From Clostridiales bacterium (GTDB lineage Bacteria > Bacillota_A > Clostridia > Saccharofermentanales > Saccharofermentanaceae): 44,069 bases of DNA. Position numbers and translations under genes: made by a program. The notes under the pieces were generated by a model. That model ran no database searches. It was not told the DNA's origin and worked only from the letters and a program-made list of their open reading frames with translations. The stretch lies in assembly GCA_017649745.1 (NCBI GenBank), contig JAGCGE010000143.1:1-44069 (forward strand). The letters run 5' to 3'. This document shows, in pieces, positions 17,331-25,755 of this stretch (the first letter of the stretch is position 1; every line of letters begins with the position of its first letter).

Positions 17331-18160
17331 TGAGACGTTGGGTAAGACTTACAGGTCTTTTGCTGTGCATTATTTTACTTGTGGGCTGTAACAGCAAGCC
17401 TGAGACTGAGACCACAGTAACCGTAACAGAGACCACCGCTTACCAGACCGAGACGACTATTCAGCCAACAGCAGTTCCGACACCTACAAGGGTTCCGACT
17501 CCGGAGCCTTCTTATATCGAGCCTTTATATGAGGAAACATGGTATAACGGCTTCGTTGATCCGTACTCTGTAAGAGCTCAGATAATAGATAATCCTGACG
17601 ATCTTTTGGCACTCGTTAACAAGTACTATGCGATCCCTGAAGACTATGTTCCTTCAGATCTTGTGGACGCACCTCACTCTTATGATCAGAAGCTTCGAAA
17701 AGAAGCGAACGACGCATGGGAGAAGATGTACGATGACTGTCTTAGTGAAACTGGTCACGGACTTCTTCTCGTATCTGGATGGCGAGATCTCGGTACGCAG
17801 CAATTCCTTTTCGACAGGTCAAAGAACAAGAATGGATTCGCTTTTGCATGCCAGAAAAATGCCCTTCCACAGAGGTCAGAACATCACCTCGGATTAGCGC
17901 TCGATCTCACTCCGGATTACTGGGATAATATCTATGATAATTTCCCGAAGACTGAAGTCGGTCAGTGGGTAAACGAGCACTGCTACGAATATGGATTTAT
18001 CTTAAGATATCAGTCGCAGTATACAGATGAGACCGGATACGGAACAGAGACTTGGCATTACAGATATGTCGGAGTAGAGGTCGCTACGTATCTTTATGAG
18101 AATGATATCTCACTTGAAGCTTATCTCGGAAAAGCACAAGTTCTTCCTGATGATGAATAA
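17330..18160 (+). CDS. VanY-family D-Ala-D-Ala carboxypeptidase lipoprotein (peptidase M15)
   Basis: This 276-residue secreted lipoprotein has a membrane signal (1-16) and lipobox LVGC with C20. A Thr/Pro-rich linker (about 22-62) leads to an M15 zinc peptidase domain. Seen are SGWRD (149-153), SEHHLGLALD with zinc ligands H185 and D192, and ETWHYRYVG with catalytic E240 and ligand H243. Family members cut the terminal D-Ala from peptidoglycan stem peptides. The start shares one base with the stop of the preceding gene. It is likely a housekeeping wall-trimming enzyme; there are no van resistance genes nearby. Confidence 0.88.
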   Translation: MRRWVRLTGLLLCIILLVGCNSKPETETTVTVTETTAYQTETTIQPTAVPTPTRVPTPEPSYIEPLYEETWYNGFVDPYSVRAQIIDNPDDLLALVNKYYAIPEDYVPSDLVDAPHSYDQKLRKEANDAWEKMYDDCLSETGHGLLLVSGWRDLGTQQFLFDRSKNKNGFAFACQKNALPQRSEHHLGLALDLTPDYWDNIYDNFPKTEVGQWVNEHCYEYGFILRYQSQYTDETGYGTETWHYRYVGVEVATYLYENDISLEAYLGKAQVLPDDE

Positions 18161-18164
18161 ACAC

Positions 18165-18192
18165 TTGTAAAATCAAAAAGGCAGCGTATAAT
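18165..18192 (+). promoter_or_regulatory. Promoter of the FMN riboswitch-ribU unit
   Basis: TTGTAA (18165-18170), a 16-base spacer, and a consensus TATAAT (18187-18192). Transcription would begin near 18199, just before the aptamer. Confidence 0.75.
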
Positions 18193-18201
18193 AACATCGG
18201 T

Positions 18202-18312
18202 ATTGATCCAAGGCGAGGTGTGATTCCTCGACCGGCGGTATAGCCCGCAACTCGTGTCAAAGACATGACTGATCAGGTGTGATTCCTGGGCCGACGGTAT
18301 AGTCCGGATGAA
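18202..18312 (+). promoter_or_regulatory. FMN riboswitch (RFN element)
   Basis: The aptamer has the RFN hallmarks: GAGGTGTGATTCCTCG and later CAGGTGTGATTCCTGG, the two similar hairpins of the aptamer, the invariant GACCGGCGGTATAGCCCGC, and GCCGACGGTATAGTCCGGATG at the end. ATCC (18206-18209) and GGAT at the end close helix P1. No terminator stem lies between the aptamer and ATG 18328; instead AAAGGAG follows P1 directly, so control is likely at translation start. It binds flavin mononucleotide and shuts off riboflavin uptake. Confidence 0.93.
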
Positions 18313-18327
18313 AGGAGTTGTTTTATT

Positions 18328-18978
18328 ATGTCAGTTAATGCCAAGTCAATCCAGAAATCCCGAGATATCAGATCAGCGATCATCAGAAGAATCGTAGTTA
18401 GTGCGATCCTTACAGCTATGGCGGCTGTTCTTATGTTCCTCGAGGTACCGCTCACAGCACTTTTTATTCCTTCATTCCTGAAGTTCGATTTCTCTGAGAT
18501 TCCGGTACTTGTTGGAGCTTTTGCTTTGGGACCTCTCTATGGTGTTTTGATCGAATTCTTGAAGAACCTCATCCATCTTCCTGTAACAGGAACATCAGGT
18601 GTCGGTGAGCTTTCTAACTTCCTTGTTGGAAGCATGTTCGTATTTACAGCAGGATCTATCTACAAGAAGATGAGAACAAGAAAGGGTGCGCTCATTGCAC
18701 TTATCTGCGGAACACTCTTGTTCACACTCGCAGCTATCCCGCTCAACTGGTTCTTGAATCTTCCGCTTTATGAGAAGTTATGCAATCTTCCTACAGGCGT
18801 GATCATCGAGTGGAGTAATGCTGTTAATCCGCTCATCAAGGACAAGCTCACACTTATCCTCTGGGCATTCATCCCATTCAATCTCTTCAAGGGTATCGTT
18901 GTAAGTGCGATCACGTTCGCGATCTATAAGCCGATATCGAATCTTATTAACAGAACTTATAAGAAAACAAGGACCTGA
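18328..18978 (+). CDS. ribU: Riboflavin ECF transporter S component
   Basis: This 216-residue membrane protein with about six membrane segments is the substrate-binding component of an energy-coupling-factor transporter. The stretch FLKFDFSEIPVL, followed by GPLYGVLIEFLKNLIHL, is the conserved RibU core. An FMN riboswitch in front confirms the substrate class. The shared EcfA/A'/T module is not in the window, as is usual for group II ECF systems. ATG 18328 follows AAAGGAG by about 11 bases. It is likely transcribed alone. Confidence 0.93.
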   Translation: MSVNAKSIQKSRDIRSAIIRRIVVSAILTAMAAVLMFLEVPLTALFIPSFLKFDFSEIPVLVGAFALGPLYGVLIEFLKNLIHLPVTGTSGVGELSNFLVGSMFVFTAGSIYKKMRTRKGALIALICGTLLFTLAAIPLNWFLNLPLYEKLCNLPTGVIIEWSNAVNPLIKDKLTLILWAFIPFNLFKGIVVSAITFAIYKPISNLINRTYKKTRT

Positions 18979-18983
18979 TCTGA

Positions 18984-19011
18984 TTCAAATAACATCAGGA
19001 TATGGTATAAT
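18984..19011 (+). promoter_or_regulatory. Promoter of glmU operon
   Basis: An extended -10, TGGTATAAT (19003-19011), has a partial -35 TTCAAA (18984-18989) at 16 bases. The predicted start near 19018 leaves an 80-base leader containing the hairpin at 19028-19060. Confidence 0.7.
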
Positions 19012-19027
19012 CGAATAGTAGAAAAAC

Positions 19028-19060
19028 TTAGAGGTAGGTATTATGAATATCTGCCTCTAA
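19028..19060 (+). promoter_or_regulatory. glmU leader hairpin enclosing a five-codon ORF
   Basis: TTAGAGGTAGGTATT (19028-19042) pairs fully with AATATCTGCCTCTAA (19046-19060) as RNA; the only two departures from a perfect palindrome are both G-U pairs. The three-base loop is ATG (19043-19045). That ATG opens the frame Met-Asn-Ile-Cys-Leu-stop, ending exactly at the foot of the stem, and GAGGT lies seven bases before it. No T run follows, so it is not a simple terminator. A role in leader translation, mRNA stability or processing of glmU mRNA is possible. Confidence 0.65.
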
Positions 19061-19097
19061 AGTTGCGTAGAATAATCGACGTTGGGGGAATAACGAC

Positions 19098-20510
19098 ATG
19101 GAAGTTTGTGCAGTTGTAATGGCGGCAGGTGAAGGTAAGAGAATGCATTCCAAGCATTCAAAAGTAGTTCATCACGTAGCAGGTAAGCCGATCGTTCAAT
19201 GGGTTGCAGATGCTCTTTGCGAGGCAGGTTGCACAGAGCAGGTTTATATAGTAGGTGAGAAGCAGGAGGAAGTAAGAGACGTCCTCGGCGAATCAGTCGC
19301 ATATGTTTTCCAGGAGCAGAGATTAGGTACAGGTCATGCTGTAATGCAGGCTACTCCATTCCTTGAAGGAAGAGACGGATACACGATCGTACTTCCTGGT
19401 GATTCACCTATGGTAAGCGCGAAGACAATTCATGCTGCTCTTGATCTTGCTTCTCAGAGCGAAGATTATGCAGCTGTCCTTATAACAGCTATCGCTGACG
19501 ATCCGTTCGGATACGGAAGGATCATCAGAAACGAAGACGGAAGTGTTGCTAAGATCGTCGAGCATAAGGATGCAACTGAAGAGGAGCGTAAGGTCAAGGA
19601 GATCAACTCTTCGATGTATGTATTTAAGACAACACTCTTGCTCTCAGCTCTCGGCAGACTCAGCGCTCAGAATGCTCAGCATGAGTATTATCTCACCGAT
19701 ACTATCGAGATCTTGATCGGTGACGGATATAAGGTTGGTGCTTACGTTTGCGATTTTGATGATACACGCGGAATCAATAACAGAGAGCAGCTCATGGAAG
19801 CTAATAAGATAATGAACAGAAGGATCCTTAAGAGACACATGGAGAACGGTGTTCAGATCGTTGATGTTGATTCTACATGGATCCATTCAGGTGTCGAGAT
19901 CGGTATGGATACGATCATCCTTCCTGGTGTAACTCTTCTCGGTAATACATCGATCGGTGAAGACTGTATCATCGGTGAGAACACGAGACTTGATTGTGTT
20001 CAGGTAGGTGACGGAACAGTTATCGATTCTTCTATCGCTACACAGTGCATAATCGGTAAGGATTGCCGTATCGGACCTTTCTCACATATAAGACCTGATT
20101 CTACTTTGAACGATCATGTAACCATCGGTGCATATGTTGAGGTAAAGAACTCCACGATCGATGATTATACAAGAGCAAGACACCTTACATATATCGGTGA
20201 CTCTACAGTTGGTAAGAACGTTAACTTCGGTTGCGGAACAGTAACTTGTAACTATGACGGTCAGGATAAAGCAGGATGCGTCATCGAAGATAACGTATTT
20301 ATTGGCGGTAACTCCAACATCGTATCGACAGTTGTACTCGGTAAGGACAGTTATGTAGCTGCAGGTTCGACAATTACGGAAGACGTACCTCCGCTCGGAC
20401 TTGCTATCGGAAGATCTAAGCAGGTCAACAAGGAAGAGTGGGTAGCTAGGAAGAACAGACTTCGTGGTGCTAACTTCATCCAGCTCGATCGTAAGCGTTC
20501 TGAGGTGTAA
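19098..20510 (+). CDS. glmU: Bifunctional GlmU: glucosamine-1-phosphate acetyltransferase and UDP-GlcNAc pyrophosphorylase
   Basis: GlmU makes UDP-GlcNAc from glucosamine-1-phosphate in two steps, feeding MurA and peptidoglycan. The 470-residue length is normal. The N-terminal uridylyltransferase shows VVMAAGEGKRMHSKHSKV, QEQRLGTGHAV and PGDSPM. From about residue 250 a left-handed beta-helix of hexapeptide repeats forms the acetyltransferase, with IGAYVEVKNS and NFGCGTVTCNYDGQDK near the active site. ATG 19098 follows GGGGG; the leader carries the hairpin at 19028-19060. pth and mfd follow in the same direction, a common Bacillota order. Confidence 0.96.
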   Translation: MEVCAVVMAAGEGKRMHSKHSKVVHHVAGKPIVQWVADALCEAGCTEQVYIVGEKQEEVRDVLGESVAYVFQEQRLGTGHAVMQATPFLEGRDGYTIVLPGDSPMVSAKTIHAALDLASQSEDYAAVLITAIADDPFGYGRIIRNEDGSVAKIVEHKDATEEERKVKEINSSMYVFKTTLLLSALGRLSAQNAQHEYYLTDTIEILIGDGYKVGAYVCDFDDTRGINNREQLMEANKIMNRRILKRHMENGVQIVDVDSTWIHSGVEIGMDTIILPGVTLLGNTSIGEDCIIGENTRLDCVQVGDGTVIDSSIATQCIIGKDCRIGPFSHIRPDSTLNDHVTIGAYVEVKNSTIDDYTRARHLTYIGDSTVGKNVNFGCGTVTCNYDGQDKAGCVIEDNVFIGGNSNIVSTVVLGKDSYVAAGSTITEDVPPLGLAIGRSKQVNKEEWVARKNRLRGANFIQLDRKRSEV

Positions 20511-20550
20511 TTTGTTTTTTCGAAAAAAAGAGAATTTAGACGGTAAGAAA

Positions 20551-21087
20551 ATGTGGCTTATCGTAGGTCTTGGTAACCCGGGACAGAAATATACATATAC
20601 GTGGCACAACTGTGGTTTTCTGACCTCAGAGGTGCTTGCGCAGAGGAATAATATCCGCCTGGACAGATCTAAGTTCAAGGGCTGCTACGGCACGGGTAAG
20701 ATATCGGGCGAAGACGTCATGATCTTAAGACCTCAGACGTATATGAATAATTCCGGTGAATCCGTCATCGAGGCAGCAAAGTTTTACAAGATCGATCCAT
20801 CAAGGATCATAGTTGTATATGACGATATCGACATCCCGGTCGGCAAGATAAGGGTAAGACCTTCAGGCAGTGCAGGAACTCATAACGGAATGAAATCCGT
20901 TATCTATCATCTGGGCACTCAGGATTTCCCTAGGGTAAGGATCGGATGCGGACCTGTCCCTGAGAAGTGGAACCTCGTGGATTTTGTTCTTGCCGAGATA
21001 TTCGAAGATAAAAAAGAGATAATGTTCGACTCCTTCACGGAAGGCGCGAAGGCTGTCGAGAAGTATATAGAAGAACATAAACAATAA
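20551..21087 (+). CDS. pth: Peptidyl-tRNA hydrolase
   Basis: Pth cleaves peptides from tRNAs that dropped off the ribosome. The 178-residue protein starts with WLIVGLGNPGQKY. Catalytic His lies in TWHNCGF, with Trp where the family almost always has Arg (TRHN). MNNSGES, VVYDDIDIPVGKIR and GSAGTHNGMKS are seen. The frame is open from 20464, but ATG 20551 gives the usual family N-terminus; a TTG at 20512 behind GAGGTG is a possible longer start (13 more residues). The RBS of 20551 is weak. It sits between glmU and mfd. Confidence 0.92.
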   Translation: MWLIVGLGNPGQKYTYTWHNCGFLTSEVLAQRNNIRLDRSKFKGCYGTGKISGEDVMILRPQTYMNNSGESVIEAAKFYKIDPSRIIVVYDDIDIPVGKIRVRPSGSAGTHNGMKSVIYHLGTQDFPRVRIGCGPVPEKWNLVDFVLAEIFEDKKEIMFDSFTEGAKAVEKYIEEHKQ

Positions 21088-21096
21088 GAAGGTTTT

Positions 21097-24000
21097 ATGG
21101 AAGACAGCATATTGAGCCTTTTGTCACTCATCAAGAAGGATCAGGATCTTATAGATTCGATCGATGAAGCCCAAAGGCTTGATAGACATCTTAATATCAC
21201 GGGATTATGCGAACAGGAAAAGGGATATATTATTTCTTCCATCGCATCGCTCCATTCTAAAAAGCCGGTGGTAATCGTCTCCGACGTCGCTCGAGCACGC
21301 CTTCTTTCGGGTTTCCTGAAGCCATTCGTTGACGGTGAGATCATTACGGTTGCTCCTCGAGAGATGAGCCTTGTAAATGCTATCGCGAGCTCCAAAGATC
21401 CTGAGATCGAGAGGATATCTTCGCTCTTTAAGCTCACGAATAATGACTTCGGAGCTGCTTTGATATGCGCAGGAAGCCTTCTTAACAAAATGCCTCCAAA
21501 GCGCGATGTAGACGAGTTTTGTAACATTGTTAAGCTCGGCGAGACATTGGATCCTTCAGACTTTTCGAAAAGACTTACAAGAGCAGGATATGAAAGAGTA
21601 GGTCTTGTAGGTGCGCCTGGCGAATTCTCATGGCGAGGCGACGTTATCGATGTATTCTCACCTGATAAACCGGAGCCGATAAGGATCAACTTTTTCGATG
21701 ATGAAGTAGATCAGATCAAGTTCTTTGATATAGAGAGCCAGAGATCTACGGAGCAGGTCAAGAAGGTCATCGTTATGCCTGCAAGGGAAGTCCTGATCTC
21801 TGAAGCAAGAAGGATCGAGGTAGCTAAGGCGATCAACGGTTCAGCTAATGAAGACGCGAACAAGATGAAGGGCAATGCCAAGACTTCGGCTGCGATAAAC
21901 CTTCTTAAGATCGCTGAGAATGATGCTACGATAATCAGAGAAGGCGGAAGGATAGCTGGTATCGAGAAGTGGATCTGCGCAGCGATCCCTGAGCCTGTAA
22001 GTATCCTTGAATATATCGATCTTAGAAGGAACGAACTGTTCGTAGATGAGCTCTACGAGATAAGGTCACGCGCGGACTCTTATGTAGCTGAATATCAATC
22101 CAGATGTAAGGCTGCTTTCGAGACAGGTACGTGCGGCAAGATGGCATTTGATGCAACTATCCCGATACCTGACATGATGAAGGGAATAGATAAGATATCG
22201 ACAGCGATAGCTCTGTCATGTCTTAATTCGTCAGGCAACGGTCTTCCTGGCGGAAAGACACTTGTATGTAGCGGAATAGCAGGTGACTCCTATAGAGGAA
22301 ATGAGAAGGCACTTGCAGGAATATTAAAAGAGAATATGCTTGCCAAGGAGCGCGGCGAAGATCACAAGACGATCGCGCTCATGGTAACAGGTAAGCAGAG
22401 AACACAAAATCTCATTCAGGCACTCCTTGGTGAGGGTGCGACTATTGATGTAATAGAGGAAGATCTTCCTTCAGGTTTCTGCTGGCCGAAGATAGGATTG
22501 ATGCTCGTTGGTGAGCAGGATGTTTTCGGTGCGGAGAAGACGATCAAGAAAAAGAAAAAGGGCGGCAACATTAATCTGTTCTCTGATCTTGTTCAGGGAG
22601 ATTATGTCGTTCATGATGTTCACGGAATAGGCCGATACGAGGGTCTCGTGAACATGAAGGTTGGAGATTCCGTACAGGATTATCTGAAGATAACATATGC
22701 CAAGGGAGAGACACTTTATATCACAGTCGATAACCTCGATGCGATACAGAAATATATCGGTCCTAACGGTAATAATCCGAAGCTTTCGAGCCTTCATAGC
22801 GGTGAGTGGACAAAGTCTGTCGAGAGAGCAAGAACTTCGATCAAGAGAGTTGCTTTCGACTTAGTTAAACTCTATGCAGTAAGACGCGCGAACAAGGGTT
22901 ATGCATGCGGTCCTGATGATATATGGCAAGCTCAGTTCGAGGAGAACTTCCCTTATGTGGAGACTGATGATCAGCTCGCAGCGATCAAGGACATCAAGCG
23001 CGATATGGAGAGCGAAGTCCCAATGGACAGACTCCTTTGCGGTGATGTTGGATTCGGTAAGACAGAGGTTGCATTCAGAGCGATCTTCAAGTGCGTGCAA
23101 AACGGTCATCAGGCATTCATGCTCGCACCTACAACTCTTCTTGCACAGCAGCATTATGATAATTTCCAAAAGCGAAAAGGATCGTTCCCGATCGAGGTTC
23201 GACTCTTATCAAGATATGTTTCCGCTCCTGTCATGAAGCAGAATCTTAAAGACATCAAGGCAGGTCTCGTTGATGTCGTTATCGGAACACACAGGATCTT
23301 GTCAGATGATGTTATGCCGAATAAGCTTGGTCTTCTCGTAGTAGATGAGGAGCAGCGTTTCGGTGTTAATCACAAGGAGAAGATAAAGGCGATGCGTAAT
23401 AACATAGACGTACTTACTTTATCTGCTACTCCTATACCTAGAACACTTCATATGTCTATGGCAGGAATCAGAGATATATCTGTTCTTGATGATGCGCCAA
23501 TGAACAGACGTCCTGTTCAGACATATGTAATGAGCTATAACTCTGAGGTTATTGTTCAGGCTTGTATGCGTGAGATCGGCCGTCATGGTCAGGTTTTCTA
23601 CCTTTATAACAGAACTGCTGATATCGATAAAAAAGCTGATGAACTCTCGGCCCTCATGCCAGGCGTTAAGATCCTTTATGCTCACGGCAAGATGAGTGAG
23701 AGTAGAATGGAAAGCATCATAACAAGTTTCGTTAACGGTGAAGCAGATATCCTTGTCTGCACGACGATAATCGAATCCGGTGTAGATATGCCTAACGTTA
23801 ATACCATGATCGTCGAAAACGGTGACAGATTCGGCCTGTCGCAGCTCTATCAGATCAAGGGTCGTGTAGGAAGATCAGACAAGCAGGCATATGCCTATAT
23901 CACATATCAGGAAGATAAAGAGATCAACGGAGATGCTAAGAAGCGTCTCATGGCGATCCGTGAATTTACAGAACTTGGTTCAGGCATCAAGATAGCTCTG

Positions 24001-24624
24001 CGTGACCTTGAAGTTCGTGGTGCAGGTAATCTTCTCGGCGCTGAGCAGCACGGTCAGATGGACGTCATCGGTTACGAGCTTTACTGCCGTCTTCTCGATG
24101 AAGAGATCAAGCTTCTTCGCGATGGTGGAGATGAGCTTCTGGATCTTACAACAAATGCAACTGTCGAACTCGATTTCGACTCGTATATCCCGCCGAACTA
24201 TATCGAAGATGAAGCTTCACGTATGATCGCATACAGACGAATCTCTGCGATCCTGAACAAGCAGGATTACGATGACTTTATGGATGAGATATTAGACCGT
24301 TACGGCGAGCCTCCGCGTGAGATAATCGTTCTTATGAATGTATCTCTCGTGAGATCTCTTGCAACTAAACTCGGTTTCGAGAAAGTCGTTATAAAAGAAG
24401 ATAAAGTATTACTCTATTATGTATCTGATAAGAAGATCAATATGAAGGCGATAAGTGATCTTATGGCTTCACCTGAATTCGACAGCAAGATACTTCTTAA
24501 TGCAGGCGGTAAACCTTATCTTCACTATATGCCGAAAGGTGTTCCGTCAAGTAAGGTCCTCGACAAGACAGTCGATCTTCTGTCCATCATGAAAGAATCA
24601 TTAGAGGCTGATAAAAAGGAATAA
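21097..24624 (+). CDS. mfd: Transcription-repair coupling factor Mfd
   Basis: Mfd removes RNA polymerase stalled at DNA lesions and recruits UvrA for nucleotide excision repair. The 1175-residue length is full. The N-terminal UvrB-homology part includes REGGRIAGIE. The RNA polymerase interaction domain begins near 495 (GDYVVHDVHGIGRYEGL). The RecG-like translocase follows: Walker A GDVGFGKTEVA, Walker B VVDEEQRFGV, LTLSATPIPRT, ESGVDMPNVNT, QLYQIKGRVGRS, and the TRG-type motif ending in LGAEQHGQM. The C-terminal domain that masks the UvrA site closes the protein. ATG 21097 follows AAGAAGG and lies nine bases after pth. Confidence 0.96.
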   Translation: MEDSILSLLSLIKKDQDLIDSIDEAQRLDRHLNITGLCEQEKGYIISSIASLHSKKPVVIVSDVARARLLSGFLKPFVDGEIITVAPREMSLVNAIASSKDPEIERISSLFKLTNNDFGAALICAGSLLNKMPPKRDVDEFCNIVKLGETLDPSDFSKRLTRAGYERVGLVGAPGEFSWRGDVIDVFSPDKPEPIRINFFDDEVDQIKFFDIESQRSTEQVKKVIVMPAREVLISEARRIEVAKAINGSANEDANKMKGNAKTSAAINLLKIAENDATIIREGGRIAGIEKWICAAIPEPVSILEYIDLRRNELFVDELYEIRSRADSYVAEYQSRCKAAFETGTCGKMAFDATIPIPDMMKGIDKISTAIALSCLNSSGNGLPGGKTLVCSGIAGDSYRGNEKALAGILKENMLAKERGEDHKTIALMVTGKQRTQNLIQALLGEGATIDVIEEDLPSGFCWPKIGLMLVGEQDVFGAEKTIKKKKKGGNINLFSDLVQGDYVVHDVHGIGRYEGLVNMKVGDSVQDYLKITYAKGETLYITVDNLDAIQKYIGPNGNNPKLSSLHSGEWTKSVERARTSIKRVAFDLVKLYAVRRANKGYACGPDDIWQAQFEENFPYVETDDQLAAIKDIKRDMESEVPMDRLLCGDVGFGKTEVAFRAIFKCVQNGHQAFMLAPTTLLAQQHYDNFQKRKGSFPIEVRLLSRYVSAPVMKQNLKDIKAGLVDVVIGTHRILSDDVMPNKLGLLVVDEEQRFGVNHKEKIKAMRNNIDVLTLSATPIPRTLHMSMAGIRDISVLDDAPMNRRPVQTYVMSYNSEVIVQACMREIGRHGQVFYLYNRTADIDKKADELSALMPGVKILYAHGKMSESRMESIITSFVNGEADILVCTTIIESGVDMPNVNTMIVENGDRFGLSQLYQIKGRVGRSDKQAYAYITYQEDKEINGDAKKRLMAIREFTELGSGIKIALRDLEVRGAGNLLGAEQHGQMDVIGYELYCRLLDEEIKLLRDGGDELLDLTTNATVELDFDSYIPPNYIEDEASRMIAYRRISAILNKQDYDDFMDEILDRYGEPPREIIVLMNVSLVRSLATKLGFEKVVIKEDKVLLYYVSDKKINMKAISDLMASPEFDSKILLNAGGKPYLHYMPKGVPSSKVLDKTVDLLSIMKESLEADKKE

Positions 24625-24762
24625 AAGAGATGAGTTTAGGCTTTAACTTATCTTTATAATTCTTAGTCATTATCTTTACTTTCAATTTGCGTTGTATTTA
24701 ATCTTGCCCGATAAGATGTAATCACAAAACAAAAATACAAACACTTTTCGGAGGACAAAGAA

Positions 24763-24978
24763 ATGACAAACAACATGACAAAGAACAACAAGGCAGAGAC
24801 AGTTATCACAGGAACAAAGGTAGTTACAGCAGTATCACTTCTCGGAGTATTAGCAAGCGGATGCATGTTCGGATATGGTTTCTATCATGAAAACTCAGTT
24901 CAGATGGTGATCTTTGGAATTATGGGTCTGCTCTGTGCAGGATTCTTCATGGGAAATGCAGTTAAGATGAAGAAATAA
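24763..24978 (+). CDS. Small two-segment membrane protein, unknown function
   Basis: This 71-residue protein has a polar start and two hydrophobic segments (about 16-38 and 48-66), ending in KMKK. I do not recognise a family. A strong RBS CGGAGGA precedes ATG 24763. The 138-base gap after mfd contains TATAAT at 24655-24660 and a small hairpin ATCTT-AAGAT (24701-24717), so it is probably a separate unit. A terminator follows. Confidence 0.6.
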   Translation: MTNNMTKNNKAETVITGTKVVTAVSLLGVLASGCMFGYGFYHENSVQMVIFGIMGLLCAGFFMGNAVKMKK

Positions 24979-25003
24979 GAAAACTTCCTAATTCATAATA
25001 CAG

Positions 25004-25040
25004 ATAACCCCAAGCAGTTGTGCTCGGGGTTATTTCATTT
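25004..25040 (+). terminator. Terminator between converging genes
   Basis: ATAACCCC (25004-25011) pairs with GGGGTTAT (25026-25033); inner AGC pairs with GCT. TTCATTTT follows on the plus strand. It ends the small membrane protein gene and lies just beyond the stop of the minus-strand lipoprotein; on the minus strand the T tract is poor. Confidence 0.8.
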
Positions 25041-25729
25041 TAGAACAGACCGGATTCTTCTAATGTCTGGTATGTGAAATTTTTAGGAGTCAGTTCTTCT
25101 TGTTTATCGTGGTATGGGAAATAGATTATTGTTTTTCCTGTTGAACTGTCATAAAACAGATTATAGGCCATCTCACAGAGATCATCGCCGAGTTCTTTAT
25201 CAAGATAATCGTAGTCGATCTGTCCTACCTCGATAGTTCCATTATTGTTCCTGAACACGTACACGCGCTGTGCACCATCGCCTCCAAATTCGCAGTTGCA
25301 GACCATGTCGTCTGTTCCGTCACCATCAAAATCAACTACAGAATATACTGGTCCATTCTCATTATCGAATCCGAATTGCGTAGCAAAAGGCTTTCCCTCA
25401 CCTGTATAGAATGTCCAGGTGTTGAAAATGTCTCCAGCAGGTTCTTTCTCAAGATACCATCCATCAAAACCGAGAAGGGTTTCTCCGGTGCCTTTCATCT
25501 TAGATGGTTCCGGTTCTGCATAATCGTCTTCGGCCTCTTCATCGTACTCAAAATAGGTTTCTTCTTCAGCTTCTGTCTCTTCCGTTTTCTCAGTTTCTTT
25601 CAAAACAGTAGTATCTTCTGTGATCACTACTTCTGTAGTGCCTTCAGCGTCCTTTTTCTCACATGCACATATCGAAAAGACCATACAAAGGCCCATCATT
25701 ATCGCAATCTTATTCTTGATTTTCTTCAT
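25040..25729 (-). CDS. Lipoprotein with acidic linker and VCBS/FG-GAP-like motif, unknown function
   Basis: This 229-residue predicted lipoprotein has a basic start, hydrophobic segment and lipobox ICAC with C23. A Thr/Glu-rich linker (about 28-80) leads to a globular part containing DFDGDGTDD, an Asp-rich calcium-binding-like loop as found in FG-GAP/VCBS repeats, though only one copy is seen. The specific function is not recognised; a surface-exposed role is likely. GGAGGAAA precedes the start. Two short overlapping hairpins lie upstream (25756-25795). It is the only minus-strand gene between 583 and 28856. Confidence 0.75.
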   Translation of the reverse strand: MKKIKNKIAIMMGLCMVFSICACEKKDAEGTTEVVITEDTTVLKETEKTEETEAEEETYFEYDEEAEDDYAEPEPSKMKGTGETLLGFDGWYLEKEPAGDIFNTWTFYTGEGKPFATQFGFDNENGPVYSVVDFDGDGTDDMVCNCEFGGDGAQRVYVFRNNNGTIEVGQIDYDYLDKELGDDLCEMAYNLFYDSSTGKTIIYFPYHDKQEELTPKNFTYQTLEESGLF

Positions 25730-25755
25730 TATAATTTCCTCCGTTTTTTAAACAT

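Noticed and set aside
17330..18160. Vancomycin-resistance gene vanY
   Set aside because: Only the carboxypeptidase family matches; no vanH, vanA or vanX genes are near, so a housekeeping wall enzyme is more likely.
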